This document shows positions 10,169 through 19,268 of a DNA stretch of 45,398 nt, in pieces. The stretch is taken from NCBI GenBank assembly GCA_027004185.1, contig JALTIG010000286.1, positions 1-45,398 of the forward strand. The letters are read 5' to 3'. This DNA comes from a bacterium (GTDB lineage: Bacteria; Desulfobacterota; S145-22). Position numbers and translations under genes: made by a program. How positions within the stretch are numbered: the first letter of the stretch is position 1; the number at the start of each line of letters is the position of its first letter. The notes under the pieces are model-generated. The model saw nothing but the letters and a program-made list of their open reading frames with translations, did no database searches and was not told where the DNA came from.

Positions 10169-10915
10169 ATGATGGAAGGACTGGTTCTCCAACTTATTGA
10201 TTACGGCGAATCCGATCAGATCGTCCGTCTCTTTCTTAGAGAAGCGGGGACCCTTTCGGCTATCGCGAAAGGGATCAAAAAAAGTAAGCACCGGTTCCCC
10301 CATCATCTCGAGCCATTCAGAATCTATACATTCAAACTCGATAAAAAACCCACACACGACCTCTACTGGATTATGTCAGCAGATCAGGTTAAGGCATTCG
10401 ATGGAATCATGCGCGATATTCGGAAGATTGCATTAGGCAATGTCATCATGGAGTTTATCCTTAAAGGAATCCGAGAGGAACAACCTCACGTTGAACTTTA
10501 TGGGCTCGTAACTTCCGTTTTCAAGGAACTCGAAGGCTCAGACAATATCTCTACCCTTTGGTTCTATTCGGAGATACATATTATGAAAATGCTGGGTTTT
10601 TTGCCCAACTTTGTCACATGTCTGCAGTGCAAACGTCCCCTCCCAAGGAACGGCCTTAACCGCTTCGATCCGATAAGAGGGGGATTCATTTGTCCAGCTT
10701 GCCAGGTCAGCCCTCTTGGAAAAGGGATTGATATTGGCCCGGAAGCGTTTGCTGCCCTACAATTTATGAAAAAATCTCCCCCTCAAGCGGCATCCCGGTT
10801 GCACCTAACTGGACCTACTCGTGAGGTAATTGCATCATTTCTCGAAAGATTTACCGAATACTACTTAGAACGTTCTATCAAGTCACGCGCTTTCTTGAAA
10901 GAGGTCATAAAATAG
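10169..10915 (+). CDS. recO: DNA repair protein RecO
   Basis: RecO anneals single strands and loads RecA in the RecFOR pathway. The 248-residue protein begins with the typical OB-fold segment (GLVLQLIDYGESDQIVRLF) and has a zinc-binding CxxC pair (CLQC near residue 151 and CPAC near 175), then a helical C-terminus. Two adjacent ATGs at 10169 and 10172 fit the family start; no strong ribosome site is visible. A 233-base gap separates it from lolA. The last 11 bases overlap the stop region of the convergent decarboxylase gene. Confidence 0.93.
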   Translation: MMEGLVLQLIDYGESDQIVRLFLREAGTLSAIAKGIKKSKHRFPHHLEPFRIYTFKLDKKPTHDLYWIMSADQVKAFDGIMRDIRKIALGNVIMEFILKGIREEQPHVELYGLVTSVFKELEGSDNISTLWFYSEIHIMKMLGFLPNFVTCLQCKRPLPRNGLNRFDPIRGGFICPACQVSPLGKGIDIGPEAFAALQFMKKSPPQAASRLHLTGPTREVIASFLERFTEYYLERSIKSRAFLKEVIK

Positions 10916-12263
10916 GAGGCAAAGATTCCAGCGCCTGGCACATTATTTCGTATAGTTGATCAACCCACGTCAAATGTTCCGGTTTCATTAGGCATGACCT
11001 CAAACAGGTTATTGTTTCGGCATCCCTCTCTATCCCCTCGAGAGAGGGTTCAAAAAAGGAAACAGGAAGTTTTGCTAATGCCAGGTGAAGGTTGAATACA
11101 GCGGATTTTTCGAAAAATGCCCTAGAAAATGTGGACATCTCGGAAACGAGGCTGGCCTTTGGGGCGAATATAACGATGTCAAGTTCAGGGCGAAATGCAT
11201 GAATAAATCGTGAATCTAAGTTTAATCTGTCGTAGAGGGAAAGAGCGGCTGCCCGGCACTTCTCTAAAATTTTTGCGAACTCTCCGCCCCTTTCCATAGG
11301 TAATAGGCGTTGCGTCGCCCACAGGGCTGCGGCTGAAGCGCCAGCCCTAGAACACTCTAAGCTGATTTCCCCTAGATGCATTTCATTGGAGCTGAAATAG
11401 GTGTAGGGGGAATCATGTTTGTACAATTTTCCTACCGAGGGATCCTTAAAAATAATGCAGCCGCACCCATAAGGCTGAAGCCCATGTTTATGTGGATCGA
11501 TTGCGATAGAATCAACCTCATGCAGAGAGTTGAATGCCTGGGTAGTTTTTTCATCCAGGTTGCCCACAAGCGTGAAGTATCCCCCGTATGCTGCATCGGC
11601 ATGGATCCTGAAGCCGTACCTCTCTCGGAGCTGTAGGATTTCTCCGAGGGGATCTACGGATCCCGTTGCTGTGGTGCCCATCGTTGCGACCACGGTTCCC
11701 ACTGGCTTCTTCTTCAAAACATCCTCAAGAACGTTCATATCCATATGGCCCTTAGAATCCACAGCAATAGCCTGATAAGGGATCTTAAGAACATGAGTCA
11801 GGCGCTCATGTGTGTAATGTGCCTGCTGGGATGCCACGATAAGCTTTCCTGGTCTCAGAGAGCCTGACACCCACAAAGCCTCCATGTTTGCTATGGTCCC
11901 ACCACCAGTCAGGTGTCCCAGATGGGTTTCCCACCCAAACATCCTGGCGATTTCAGCCACGGCCTCCTTTTCCATATGGGAGCTGGCCCGCCCCCCATCC
12001 AAGGCATGGTTATTGGGATTGATATAGAGCGCAAGCATGTAGGCAAGGCGGGCAACAGGATGTGGTGGTTTAAGCATTTGTCCGGCATAGAGTGGGTGAA
12101 AATAAGGGTAATTATCCCGCATTTTTTCAGCAACTTCCCGGAGTATAGATCTGATGCGCCCTTGATCTGTTTTTGACTCAAATGGAGGAAGGTTTGAGAA
12201 CCCATCCTCTAAGATGGAAAGGGCTTCTTCCAAGAGATAAAGATCCTTATCATTCAAAATCAT
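10905..12263 (-). CDS. group II PLP-dependent amino-acid decarboxylase
   Basis: This is a fold-type I pyridoxal-phosphate decarboxylase of the glutamate/aromatic/tyrosine decarboxylase group. The cofactor Lys lies in DPHKHG (Lys259 from the chosen start) and the PLP-ring Asp lies in HADAAYGG. The LTGGGTIANMEAL segment holds the phosphate loop. Length is about 452 residues. I chose the ATG at 12263 because a GGAG site lies 6 bases before it; an ATG four codons upstream (12275) has no such site. The substrate cannot be read from the sequence: glutamate, aspartate, tyrosine (MfnA-like) or diaminobutyrate are all possible. It is monocistronic and its tail overlaps recO by 11 bases. Confidence 0.85.
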   Translation of the reverse strand: MILNDKDLYLLEEALSILEDGFSNLPPFESKTDQGRIRSILREVAEKMRDNYPYFHPLYAGQMLKPPHPVARLAYMLALYINPNNHALDGGRASSHMEKEAVAEIARMFGWETHLGHLTGGGTIANMEALWVSGSLRPGKLIVASQQAHYTHERLTHVLKIPYQAIAVDSKGHMDMNVLEDVLKKKPVGTVVATMGTTATGSVDPLGEILQLRERYGFRIHADAAYGGYFTLVGNLDEKTTQAFNSLHEVDSIAIDPHKHGLQPYGCGCIIFKDPSVGKLYKHDSPYTYFSSNEMHLGEISLECSRAGASAAALWATQRLLPMERGGEFAKILEKCRAAALSLYDRLNLDSRFIHAFRPELDIVIFAPKASLVSEMSTFSRAFFEKSAVFNLHLALAKLPVSFFEPSLEGIERDAETITCLRSCLMKPEHLTWVDQLYEIMCQALESLPPIL

Positions 12264-12508
12264 ATCTTTCTCCATTCAATGTATTAGGTCTCAATGGTCA
12301 GTTGCCCTGACATCCGCTCTGTGCTTTATCCCTCTCCATAAACTCATGCGCTCTTTTCACCTACGAGCCTGCCAATATAAACCTCTGCCTCTCCTAATTG
12401 TATACTCCTTATCATGGGGAACCTGTATATCTTTCTCTTGCGCCGATGTGTCCACCTTGATCTGCTGATAGACCTTGACACGTTCACTATTTTATAGTTT
12501 TTGAATAA

Positions 12509-12640
12509 TTAAAGGATACTCTCCACCCTGATATTGATCCCAGGCTTGCCTCTGTCGAGAACATACATGACCTTAAAGACTCCGACAATCGTTCCAGACT
12601 GCCCCTTGGAATAGCTTAACAGAGAAATGTCTCTTGACCC
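12509..12640 (-). pseudogene. possible FeoA-like domain remnant
   Basis: About 42 codons ending at the stop at 12509 read KGQSGTIVGV followed by a short spacer and GKPGINIRVES. FeoA domains (small SH3-like proteins that partner the ferrous-iron transporter FeoB) usually contain a GQxGxIVxI strand, then a LLDMGLTPG turn, then a xVRVE strand. The resemblance is to the first half only; the second half and a start codon in a good context are missing. There is no feoB nearby. This is a tentative call from pattern resemblance and could be chance. Confidence 0.25.
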
Positions 12641-12955
12641 TGACCTCCTTGATAACCTCTTAAAATGGCACCCTTTTATATTCCATTTTATCTCTTTTTT
12701 TGCAAGGCCATACACCTTTTTATCTCCTTCCCTTTTTTAACCATCTATTTGTTAAACTTGTTTGCTATTTGTGCTTCGAATGGAACCAATCAAAATGTAA
12801 TATTTCAAAAAAGGAAGACAATCTTTCGTTTATTACCAACTTTTGGGCCTAATATGTTAACAACAAATGCTCACACATTTTCCCAAAGCCAGTAGATTAT
12901 AATGAATAGAAAGGCAATTTCTTTTTTGTAAACAGGGTGTTCTTAACGTTTTATG

Positions 12956-12984
12956 TTGACAAACAACCTATCGTGAGATAAGAA
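12956..12984 (+). promoter_or_regulatory. possible sigma-70 promoter for the SEC-C gene
   Basis: A perfect TTGACA (12956-12961) is followed after 17 bases by TAAGAA, a weak -10. It lies about 55 bases before the SEC-C start. Confidence 0.35.
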
Positions 12985-13036
12985 AGACTTTATATGCAAT
13001 AAAATTATTCAATTAGTCTACGTGGAGGTAGCTTTA

Positions 13037-13213
13037 ATGGGTTTTCTTTCGAAAATTATGGGCATAACGCAAGCACCAAAAGAAATCCCCAAATTAGGCA
13101 GAAATGATCCCTGCTGGTGCGGAAGTGGCAAAAAATATAAAAAATGCCACATGGAATCCGATATGCGAAGGCTCTCAAAGATTCGAGCTTCCCGTTGCAC
13201 AATCAGCTCGTGA
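13037..13213 (+). CDS. SEC-C motif zinc-binding miniprotein
   Basis: This is a 58-residue protein. Its centre is a complete SEC-C motif ([19 protein letters not shown], about residues 20-38), the CxCx8C(H/C) zinc knuckle found at the C-terminus of SecA and in many small or fused proteins. SecA uses it to bind SecB and ribosomes. Nothing else in the protein is recognisable; the N-terminus is a short hydrophobic helix. I chose the ATG at 13037, with GGAGG 8 bases before it, over a GTG at 13022 that overlaps that site. It appears to be monocistronic. The role is unknown. Confidence 0.75.
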   Translation: MGFLSKIMGITQAPKEIPKLGRNDPCWCGSGKKYKKCHMESDMRRLSKIRASRCTISS

Positions 13214-13395
13214 AGCAGATAGGACGGGAACCGTGAGTTACCCAAGGATGTCTACCAATACATCTGTCCATAAATAACGCCTTCTGGTATAAAAGCTTGA
13301 AGTCGAAACTTGGAACCAATACATATCAAGCTATCCTACCTTCATCAATTAAATCCTATCCCTATGCAAAGTGAAACTTAAAAGGTATATCTGAT

Positions 13396-13441
13396 TTGCT
13401 TTCTATAAAGAAATTCGGTATAAAGTTAAAACTTAACCGAA
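13396..13441 (+). promoter_or_regulatory. promoter with overlapping near-palindromic operator, upstream of acyl-CoA dehydrogenase
   Basis: TTGCTT (13396-13401) and TATAAA (13419-13424) are spaced by 17 bases. The -10 box lies inside a 28-base near-palindrome: TTCGGT (13414-13419) pairs with ACCGAA (13436-13441), and inside it AAGTT (13423-13427) pairs with AACTT (13430-13434) around AA. A dimeric repressor bound here would cover the -10 box. The same sequence could also fold in the mRNA just before the ribosome site. No regulator gene lies next to it. Confidence 0.4.
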
Positions 13442-13456
13442 ACAGCGAGGGAGCTT

Positions 13457-14653
13457 ATGTTTGATTTAATAGAAGCCAAGAGTATTCTGAAAGAAGAGGT
13501 AGCAAAATTTGTACAAGAAATTGTCGTGGATAAGGTCAAGGAAATAGAGGAAACAGATGAATTCCCATGGTATATGGCGGAACATTTCTTTAAACGGGGG
13601 TACCTTACACTCCTTATCCCAAAAAAATATGGTGGATTTGGCGGATCCATCATGGATTTCTGCACAGTGGTGGAGGAGATATCTAAGTATTCCGCTTCCC
13701 TTGGTCTTCTCATAATCGTCCATACGACCGGGATCCTTCCCATCATCCTATTTGGAAACGAAAAGCAGAAAAGGCTTTTCTTGGGAGACATCTGTAACAA
13801 CCACCACTTGATAGGGTTTGCCATCACGGAGCCGAAAGCAGGTTCAGACGTTGGTTCTATCCAAATGATAGCAAAAAGTAAGGGGAAGAACTACATTCTA
13901 AATGGAAAAAAATCTTTTGTAACAAACGGGGGAGTTTCTCACCTTTACAGCACATTTGCCAAAACAAATCCTAGGAGAGGCAAACGCGGGTTAACAACAT
14001 TTGTTGTCCCCGCTGACGCTGATGGCATTGTAGTTGGCAAGAAGGACGACAAAATTGGCATGCGCGGGATCCCTTCCACTTCCCTCTCTTTTAAGGATGT
14101 GGAAGTACCAAATACCAATATTATCGGCAGGAAAGGACAGGGGTTTCTTGTTGCCATGGAAACCCTTAATCGTTCTCGACCTGCTATTGGTGCACAGTCA
14201 GTAGGAATTGCAGAGGCAGCCCTTGAACTTGCTGTTCTTTTTGCCATGAAGCGACGGCAGTTTGGAAAACCAATCGCAAAATTAGAAGGTATGCAGTTCA
14301 TTCTCGCTGATATGGCTGCATCTGTTGATGCAGCTCGCAGCCTGGTGTATAAGGCAGCATATTATCTTGATCATAATCACCCCAATGCAACAAAGTTATC
14401 GGCTATGAGCAAATTTTTCTGCTCTGACATGGCTATGAAGGTTACTGTTGATGCGGTCCAGGTTTTTGGAGGGTACGGATGCCTGAAAAGCCGTCCCCTG
14501 GAGCGTTTGATGCGGGATGCCAAGATTACACAGATCTACGAGGGAACCAACCAGATTCAAAGATTTGTGACGGCTGAGCAAATCATCAAGGAACACTTAA
14601 AAACCTATGACCGTTATTTTCGCAAAGAGTTAGAAGAAATGGAATGGGAATAA
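13457..14653 (+). CDS. acyl-CoA dehydrogenase
   Basis: This FAD-dependent acyl-CoA dehydrogenase of 398 residues oxidises an acyl-CoA at the alpha-beta bond and passes electrons to ETF. Family signatures are visible in order: the AITEPKAGSDVGSI FAD/substrate segment (about residues 123-136), the MKRRQFGKPIAKLEGMQF region, and VFGGYGCL. The C-terminal IYEGTNQIQR carries the catalytic-base Glu at 362, as in the short/medium-chain and butyryl-CoA type. GAGG lies 6 bases before the ATG. Chain-length preference cannot be read. It stands alone, without etfAB nearby, and converges on comM with four bases between the stops. Confidence 0.92.
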   Translation: MFDLIEAKSILKEEVAKFVQEIVVDKVKEIEETDEFPWYMAEHFFKRGYLTLLIPKKYGGFGGSIMDFCTVVEEISKYSASLGLLIIVHTTGILPIILFGNEKQKRLFLGDICNNHHLIGFAITEPKAGSDVGSIQMIAKSKGKNYILNGKKSFVTNGGVSHLYSTFAKTNPRRGKRGLTTFVVPADADGIVVGKKDDKIGMRGIPSTSLSFKDVEVPNTNIIGRKGQGFLVAMETLNRSRPAIGAQSVGIAEAALELAVLFAMKRRQFGKPIAKLEGMQFILADMAASVDAARSLVYKAAYYLDHNHPNATKLSAMSKFFCSDMAMKVTVDAVQVFGGYGCLKSRPLERLMRDAKITQIYEGTNQIQRFVTAEQIIKEHLKTYDRYFRKELEEMEWE

Positions 14654-14657
14654 CCTT

Positions 14658-16193
14658 CTAGATCGTCAACGGTCTGTCTAGAGAACGGTACTGAATGGCT
14701 TCTGCGATATGAAATGATTGAATATCTTTTGCGCCGTCCAGATCAGCAATGGTACGAGCAACCTTCAAAATTCGGTGATACGCCCGTGCGCTGAACCCAA
14801 GCTGAGAAATTGCGGTCTTTAATAATTCTTCCCCTGCCCCATCCAATCTACAAAAATTTCTGATATCGCGTGTGCGCATCTGAGCATTGGTAAATACTCT
14901 TCGATGGCGGTAAAAGCGTTTTGCCTGGACTTCCCGAGCCCTTTCCACCCTTTCCCGGATGTCAGAGGAAGACTCTGCACCTCCCTTTCCCCGTAACGCC
15001 TCGTAAGGGACGGTCGGAACCTCAATCTGAATATCTATACGATCGAGAAGAGGACCTGAAACCTTCCCTCGGTACCTCCTGATCTGAAGAGGTGTACAGG
15101 TACATACATGATTTGGACTCGCAAAATACCCACAGGGACAGGGATTCATTGCGGCTACTAACATGAATCTCGCTGGGTAGGTCAGAGAAATTGCCGCCCG
15201 CGAGATGGTTACCTTTCCATCCTCGAGAGGCTGGCGCAAAACCTCCAGGACGTTTTTCCTGAATTCAGGCAGTTCATCCAAAAAAAGGACACCATTATGT
15301 GCCAGGCTTACCTCGCCGGGTCGTGGGATCGTACCACCTCCAATGAGCCCCGCGTCAGATATGGTATGATGAGGGGCCCGGAAGGGACGGGTGCGTATCA
15401 AGGGGACCTTCTCATCTGTCAATCCTGCAACACTGTGAATCTTGGTGGTTTCTATCCCCTCTTCAAAGGTCATGGGAGGAAGAATCGTAGGGATTCGGCG
15501 GGCAAGCATGGTTTTCCCTGATCCTGGAGGTCCCACCATCAGTAGATTGTGACCCCCGGCCGTCGCCACTTCGATGGCCCTCTTGGCATGTTCCTGCCCC
15601 CTGACATCCGAAAAATCAACCGTGTCCTCAATCTCTGACAAGTCTTCGGAAGTTAAAGGAGGTTCTATAGGAAGAAGGGGAATCGCATGATTTAAAAACT
15701 CAACAACCTCATGCAAGGCTCTGACACCGTAGACCGGTAAATCTTCCACAACCGCGGCTTCTTTTGCGCTTTCCATGGGTATGATTAATCCAGCCATTCT
15801 CTCCTCACGCGCCCTAATTGCCAAGGGAAGGGCTCCGCGTATTCGCTTGATTCCTCCATCCAGTGAAAGCTCTCCTGCCATCATAAACCGTTTCTCCTGC
15901 TCTGCCTTGATGATCCCCGATGCAGATAAGATCCCGATGGCAATGGGGAGATCAAATAATGTTCCCTCCTTTTTAACATCTGCTGGTGAAAGGTTAATCG
16001 TAATCCTCCTGGATGGAACCTGATACCCAGAGTTTTTCATGGCGCTTCGCACACGATCCTTACTTTCTTTAACGGCTCCGTCTGGCAACCCAACAATAGA
16101 AACATTGGGTAACCCCAGCGCCATATCTACCTCTACATCAACAGATATCGCATCAATCCCAATCACAACTCCACTTTGTACCTTTGCTAACAT
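14658..16193 (-). CDS. comM: YifB/ComM family Mg-chelatase-like AAA+ ATPase
   Basis: This 511-residue protein has an N-terminal Lon-protease-S16-like fold (residues 1-180) and a central AAA+ Mg-chelatase domain. Walker A is GPPGSGKT. A cysteine cluster (CPCGYF followed by CTC) comes after it, and a C-terminal helical domain completes the protein. In Vibrio cholerae, ComM is a hexameric helicase that promotes branch migration during natural transformation; most bacteria carry the gene whether or not they are competent. The length is typical. AAGGGG lies just before the ATG. Divergent from the lysR gene across 78 bases. Confidence 0.93.
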   Translation of the reverse strand: MLAKVQSGVVIGIDAISVDVEVDMALGLPNVSIVGLPDGAVKESKDRVRSAMKNSGYQVPSRRITINLSPADVKKEGTLFDLPIAIGILSASGIIKAEQEKRFMMAGELSLDGGIKRIRGALPLAIRAREERMAGLIIPMESAKEAAVVEDLPVYGVRALHEVVEFLNHAIPLLPIEPPLTSEDLSEIEDTVDFSDVRGQEHAKRAIEVATAGGHNLLMVGPPGSGKTMLARRIPTILPPMTFEEGIETTKIHSVAGLTDEKVPLIRTRPFRAPHHTISDAGLIGGGTIPRPGEVSLAHNGVLFLDELPEFRKNVLEVLRQPLEDGKVTISRAAISLTYPARFMLVAAMNPCPCGYFASPNHVCTCTPLQIRRYRGKVSGPLLDRIDIQIEVPTVPYEALRGKGGAESSSDIRERVERAREVQAKRFYRHRRVFTNAQMRTRDIRNFCRLDGAGEELLKTAISQLGFSARAYHRILKVARTIADLDGAKDIQSFHIAEAIQYRSLDRPLTI

Positions 16194-16271
16194 AGCCCCT
16201 TCCTTGAAAATATACCTTTATTGTGAGAATATACCTCAAAGAACGTAAAATCAAGAAAATGAAAGGGCTAT

Positions 16272-17189
16272 ATGTTGGATTTTCGACAACTCGAAACCTT
16301 CATAAAAGTCGCTGAACTCAAAAGCTTCAGCAAGGCTGCACAAGAAAGTTTCATTACCCAGCCAACGGTCAGCGAACACATTCGTCAACTCGAGAGCGAG
16401 CTGAACACCAAGCTTTTCCTTCGAACAAAACGGGAAGCTTTACTAACTCCTGCTGGCAGAGCTTTTCTTAAACATGCCAAGAAAATCCTCGCTTTACGGC
16501 GCCAAGTTTTACTTGAAATGGGACAGTTTTCAACGACCGTCGAGGGAGAGATTACCCTCGGAGCAAGTTCTATTCCCGGAGAATATATCCTACCCCAAAT
16601 GATAGGAAGCTTCCACAAGAACTATCCTAAGGTCAAGGCAGAACTTCTGATCTCTGATTCCAAAGAGGCGATAGAGTGGGTACTGGAACGAAAGTGCGAA
16701 ATAGGTTTCGTAGGATTTCACCCCAACCATAAACTCCTCGAGGTGTCCCCCTTTTCATCAGACACCATCGCGCCTGTTATCCGTCGATCCCATCCGTTAG
16801 CCACACAATCCGTTTTAACAGTCAGAGACCTTCAAACCATTCCTCTCGTGCTTCGCGAACCTGGATCTGGGACAAGAAGAGCCGTAGAACGCGTCCTAAG
16901 CGAGAGAGGGCTTTCCTGGAAATCATTTAATGTCGCACTCGTTGCAGGAAGCGCTACGGCTGCCATCAATGCCGTCTCGACGGGATCTTTTTTCTCTTTC
17001 CTATCATTAAAATCCATAGAAAATGGCTCCCTTGAAAGAGATCTAAAAGTCTTGGAGGTCTCTGACTTCCCGGCTCTTCACAGAGACTTCTTCATGATCA
17101 GGGGGAAAAAAGACCTTTTGTCCCCCGTTGCCCAGCATTTCATAGACCATCTCATCCAAAACACTGGTGCCTCATCCTCTCCGTTGTGA
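16272..17189 (+). CDS. LysR family transcriptional regulator
   Basis: A 305-residue LysR-type regulator with a winged HTH at residues 1-62 (FSKAAQESFITQPTVSEHIRQLE) and a periplasmic-binding-like effector domain from about 90. The effector part (ASSIPGEYILPQM, ISDSKEAIEWV, REPGSGTR) resembles the CysB/CbbR side of the family. From memory it also resembles LysR proteins found beside selenium-metabolism genes in Desulfobacterota, but no sel genes are in the window, so this stays a guess. It overlaps the following tonB-like gene by four bases (GTGA). It is divergent from comM, the usual position for an autoregulated LysR gene. Confidence 0.9.
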   Translation: MLDFRQLETFIKVAELKSFSKAAQESFITQPTVSEHIRQLESELNTKLFLRTKREALLTPAGRAFLKHAKKILALRRQVLLEMGQFSTTVEGEITLGASSIPGEYILPQMIGSFHKNYPKVKAELLISDSKEAIEWVLERKCEIGFVGFHPNHKLLEVSPFSSDTIAPVIRRSHPLATQSVLTVRDLQTIPLVLREPGSGTRRAVERVLSERGLSWKSFNVALVAGSATAAINAVSTGSFFSFLSLKSIENGSLERDLKVLEVSDFPALHRDFFMIRGKKDLLSPVAQHFIDHLIQNTGASSSPL

Positions 17190-17941
17190 TCGGCGAAGGC
17201 ATAGAAAGGTTCCATTCTCTTATGCGAAAGGAAATGACACCTTGGCTAATCCTTTCCCTTATAATTCACATCGCGACGCTGACAGCCATCGATGTTGTAG
17301 GTCGAAAATATTTCATTAAGGTTTCTGCCCCTGGACCTTTTCGGGTCACTCTGATCGAACCAAGGCATCGACAAACTATTACTAAGAGGCAAACAAAGCC
17401 CAAGAAACATCCCACGAAGGTTTACAAGATCCAGAAACAGCGTATCATAAGATCCATCCCATATACCAAGGTAGTGGTTCGGAAACAACGAATTGTCCGA
17501 CGGATCAAAAATGGCGTCATCCCTACACGGAATCCAAGAGAAGAACGCCTTCAAAAAACCATTGAACGTCTCAGAAAAGAGATTCGGCAACGTAAACCAC
17601 CTCCGGAAAAACCTTTGCTATCTCCAGGTGGCGGTGGAGCACTGGGGGAAAAGAACATCTATTTTTCCGTCATCCGGAACAAGATTATGGAGGAATGGAT
17701 CATTCCTGAAAACCTGATAGAAAACATCTACCACTTAAAGGCCATCGTCAATTTTACCATCCACGCCGATGGTCATATTTCTAACATTTACTTAGAGGAA
17801 AGTTCTGGAAACAAGACTTTTGATGAATCCGCTCTTCGGGCCGTTAAACAGGCCGCCCCTTTCCCCCCTCTTCCTACAAGCATCGGGAAGAAATCGATGG
17901 AAATCGGTATTCGCTTTCTTCCCGAAGAAAAGGAGGGATAG
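17186..17941 (+). CDS. TonB-type energy transducer (orphan)
   Basis: This 251-residue protein has one N-terminal membrane segment (about residues 20-40), a long Lys/Arg-rich linker (about 50-145) and a C-terminal TonB domain. The domain has YFSVIRNKIMEEW at its start and the FTIHADGHISNIYL and AVKQAAPFPPLP motifs at its end. TonB proteins couple the ExbBD proton motor to outer-membrane receptors; the related TolA-like proteins use the same fold. The linker is strongly basic rather than Pro-rich, which is unusual for TonB. No exbB/exbD or receptor lies nearby. The start is a GTG overlapping the lysR stop; an internal ATG at 17222 is an alternative. Confidence 0.8.
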   Translation: MIGEGIERFHSLMRKEMTPWLILSLIIHIATLTAIDVVGRKYFIKVSAPGPFRVTLIEPRHRQTITKRQTKPKKHPTKVYKIQKQRIIRSIPYTKVVVRKQRIVRRIKNGVIPTRNPREERLQKTIERLRKEIRQRKPPPEKPLLSPGGGGALGEKNIYFSVIRNKIMEEWIIPENLIENIYHLKAIVNFTIHADGHISNIYLEESSGNKTFDESALRAVKQAAPFPPLPTSIGKKSMEIGIRFLPEEKEG

Positions 17942-17960
17942 CGGGTCCTCAGGTGCAGGT

Positions 17961-19268
17961 CTACCTCACCAGGGGAAGCTCCTCCCATCGGGTGGTATAC
18001 CGGGGAGAACGAAAAGAGGGAAAACTCCCCCATTTCCGCGTGAGGCCCGAGGAAGCAAAACGAAGCATCTCACCGCCATAACGTGCATTCACGACATCCA
18101 CCGCCCTCATCAATCGGTCTTGCCGGGCCAATTCTTCCCGGCCTTTCGACCAAAAAAGCGACCCCTGCCGCACACTTGACCGGCTCATCTCCATCAGTGC
18201 AACTCCCGCCTTTTTATACTGGTATCCCGACTTGTATATCTTGTCGATACCTTGGCAGGCAGACGCGACAAACAGAGGGGTATAATCCGTCGGGTATGGC
18301 AGGTGCATCGTATAGGCGTTGGCATACTGGGGCCCCTCCCGATAAGGACTGGTACTCAAAAAAACCTGCAGGCAGGCAGCATATAAATGAGCCTTCCGAA
18401 GCTTATTGGCCGCGCGGGTGGCATAGAGTGACACAGCCTCTTTCAGATCTTCCTTACGTTCCACCCATTTTTCAAAACTCCTCGAGCTGACAATCCCCTT
18501 TTTGGATGATGCCACTTCCTCCATGGGTATACAGGAAATCCCTCGCAGTTCCCACACCGTCCGAAGCCCTGTCACGGATAGGTGCCGCCGAGCCCATTCA
18601 TCAGGCACCCATTTTAATTGGTACGCTGTACACACACCGTGACGTTTCAAGGTCTTTTCACGCTGCCGCCCAATCCCCCACACATCCCCCACCTTGATCT
18701 CCTTCAAATAGGCATCTGGGTTCGCCTCCCCCCCAAGGCTGAAAACCCCACCATATACCTCGTCCGATTTGGCTATCTTGTTAGCCACTTTTGCTAGTGT
18801 TTTGGTAGGCCCTATCCCGATAGAAACAGGAATTCCCGTCCACCTTCGCACCGTTTCCCCGATCTCCCGGGCTTTAGACATCATCTCCCTCGGGTCGCCT
18901 GCAGGCAAGGAGAGAAAGGCCTCATCGATGGAATAGATCTCCAGGTCGGGCGCAAAGAGAGACAAAACCTCCATAACACGGTGGGACATGTCACCATACA
19001 GAATGTAATTGGAGGAAAAAACCCGGATGCCATGACGTGCAATCAGCGAACGATACTTAAAAATAGGTCCCCCCATGGGTATCCCCAATGCCTTGGCCTC
19101 ATTGGATCGAGCCACCACGCAACCGTCGTTATTTGACAGAACTACCACAGGACTCCCCTCCAGGGAAGGATCAAAAACCCGTTCGCAGGAAACATAAAAA
19201 TTGTTACAATCTACCAGAAAAAAAATAGAAGCTATGCGAGGGATCTCAGATAAAGGAATGAATGACAT
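17961..19268 (-). CDS. umuC: DNA polymerase V catalytic subunit UmuC
   Basis: UmuC is a Y-family translesion polymerase, active as UmuD'2C. The 435-residue protein begins its palm with [17 protein letters not shown], which holds the first metal-binding Asp. It also contains [11 protein letters not shown] with the other catalytic acidic residues and the [14 protein letters not shown] fingers/thumb motif. A C-terminal little-finger domain and short basic tail follow. I chose the ATG at 19268, which has GGAG 9 bases upstream and gives a normal UmuC N-terminus; a longer frame (to 19364) would run far into umuD. It overlaps umuD by 23 bases. Convergent with the tonB-like gene. Confidence 0.94.
   Translation of the reverse strand: MSFIPLSEIPRIASIFFLVDCNNFYVSCERVFDPSLEGSPVVVLSNNDGCVVARSNEAKALGIPMGGPIFKYRSLIARHGIRVFSSNYILYGDMSHRVMEVLSLFAPDLEIYSIDEAFLSLPAGDPREMMSKAREIGETVRRWTGIPVSIGIGPTKTLAKVANKIAKSDEVYGGVFSLGGEANPDAYLKEIKVGDVWGIGRQREKTLKRHGVCTAYQLKWVPDEWARRHLSVTGLRTVWELRGISCIPMEEVASSKKGIVSSRSFEKWVERKEDLKEAVSLYATRAANKLRKAHLYAACLQVFLSTSPYREGPQYANAYTMHLPYPTDYTPLFVASACQGIDKIYKSGYQYKKAGVALMEMSRSSVRQGSLFWSKGREELARQDRLMRAVDVVNARYGGEMLRFASSGLTRKWGSFPSFRSPRYTTRWEELPLVR

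Larger units (their letters stand above)
12276..13036. other. 761-base intergenic region with no clear intact gene
   Basis: This AT-rich stretch lies between the divergent decarboxylase and SEC-C genes. I find no convincing intact gene. A FeoA-like remnant is on the minus strand near 12509-12640 and a possible promoter for the SEC-C gene is near 12956-12984. Open frames such as the one at 12665-12895 on the plus strand are hydrophobic by base composition only and match nothing I know. Confidence 0.5.

Noticed and set aside
9919-10200. A 93-codon open frame between lolA and recO.
   Set aside because: No family resemblance, no good ribosome site, and it runs into the recO start. The 233-base gap itself shows nothing else that I can support.
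12665-12895. A 76-codon hydrophobic frame in the gap before the SEC-C gene.
   Set aside because: The hydrophobicity follows from T-rich sequence; there is no ribosome site or recognisable motif.
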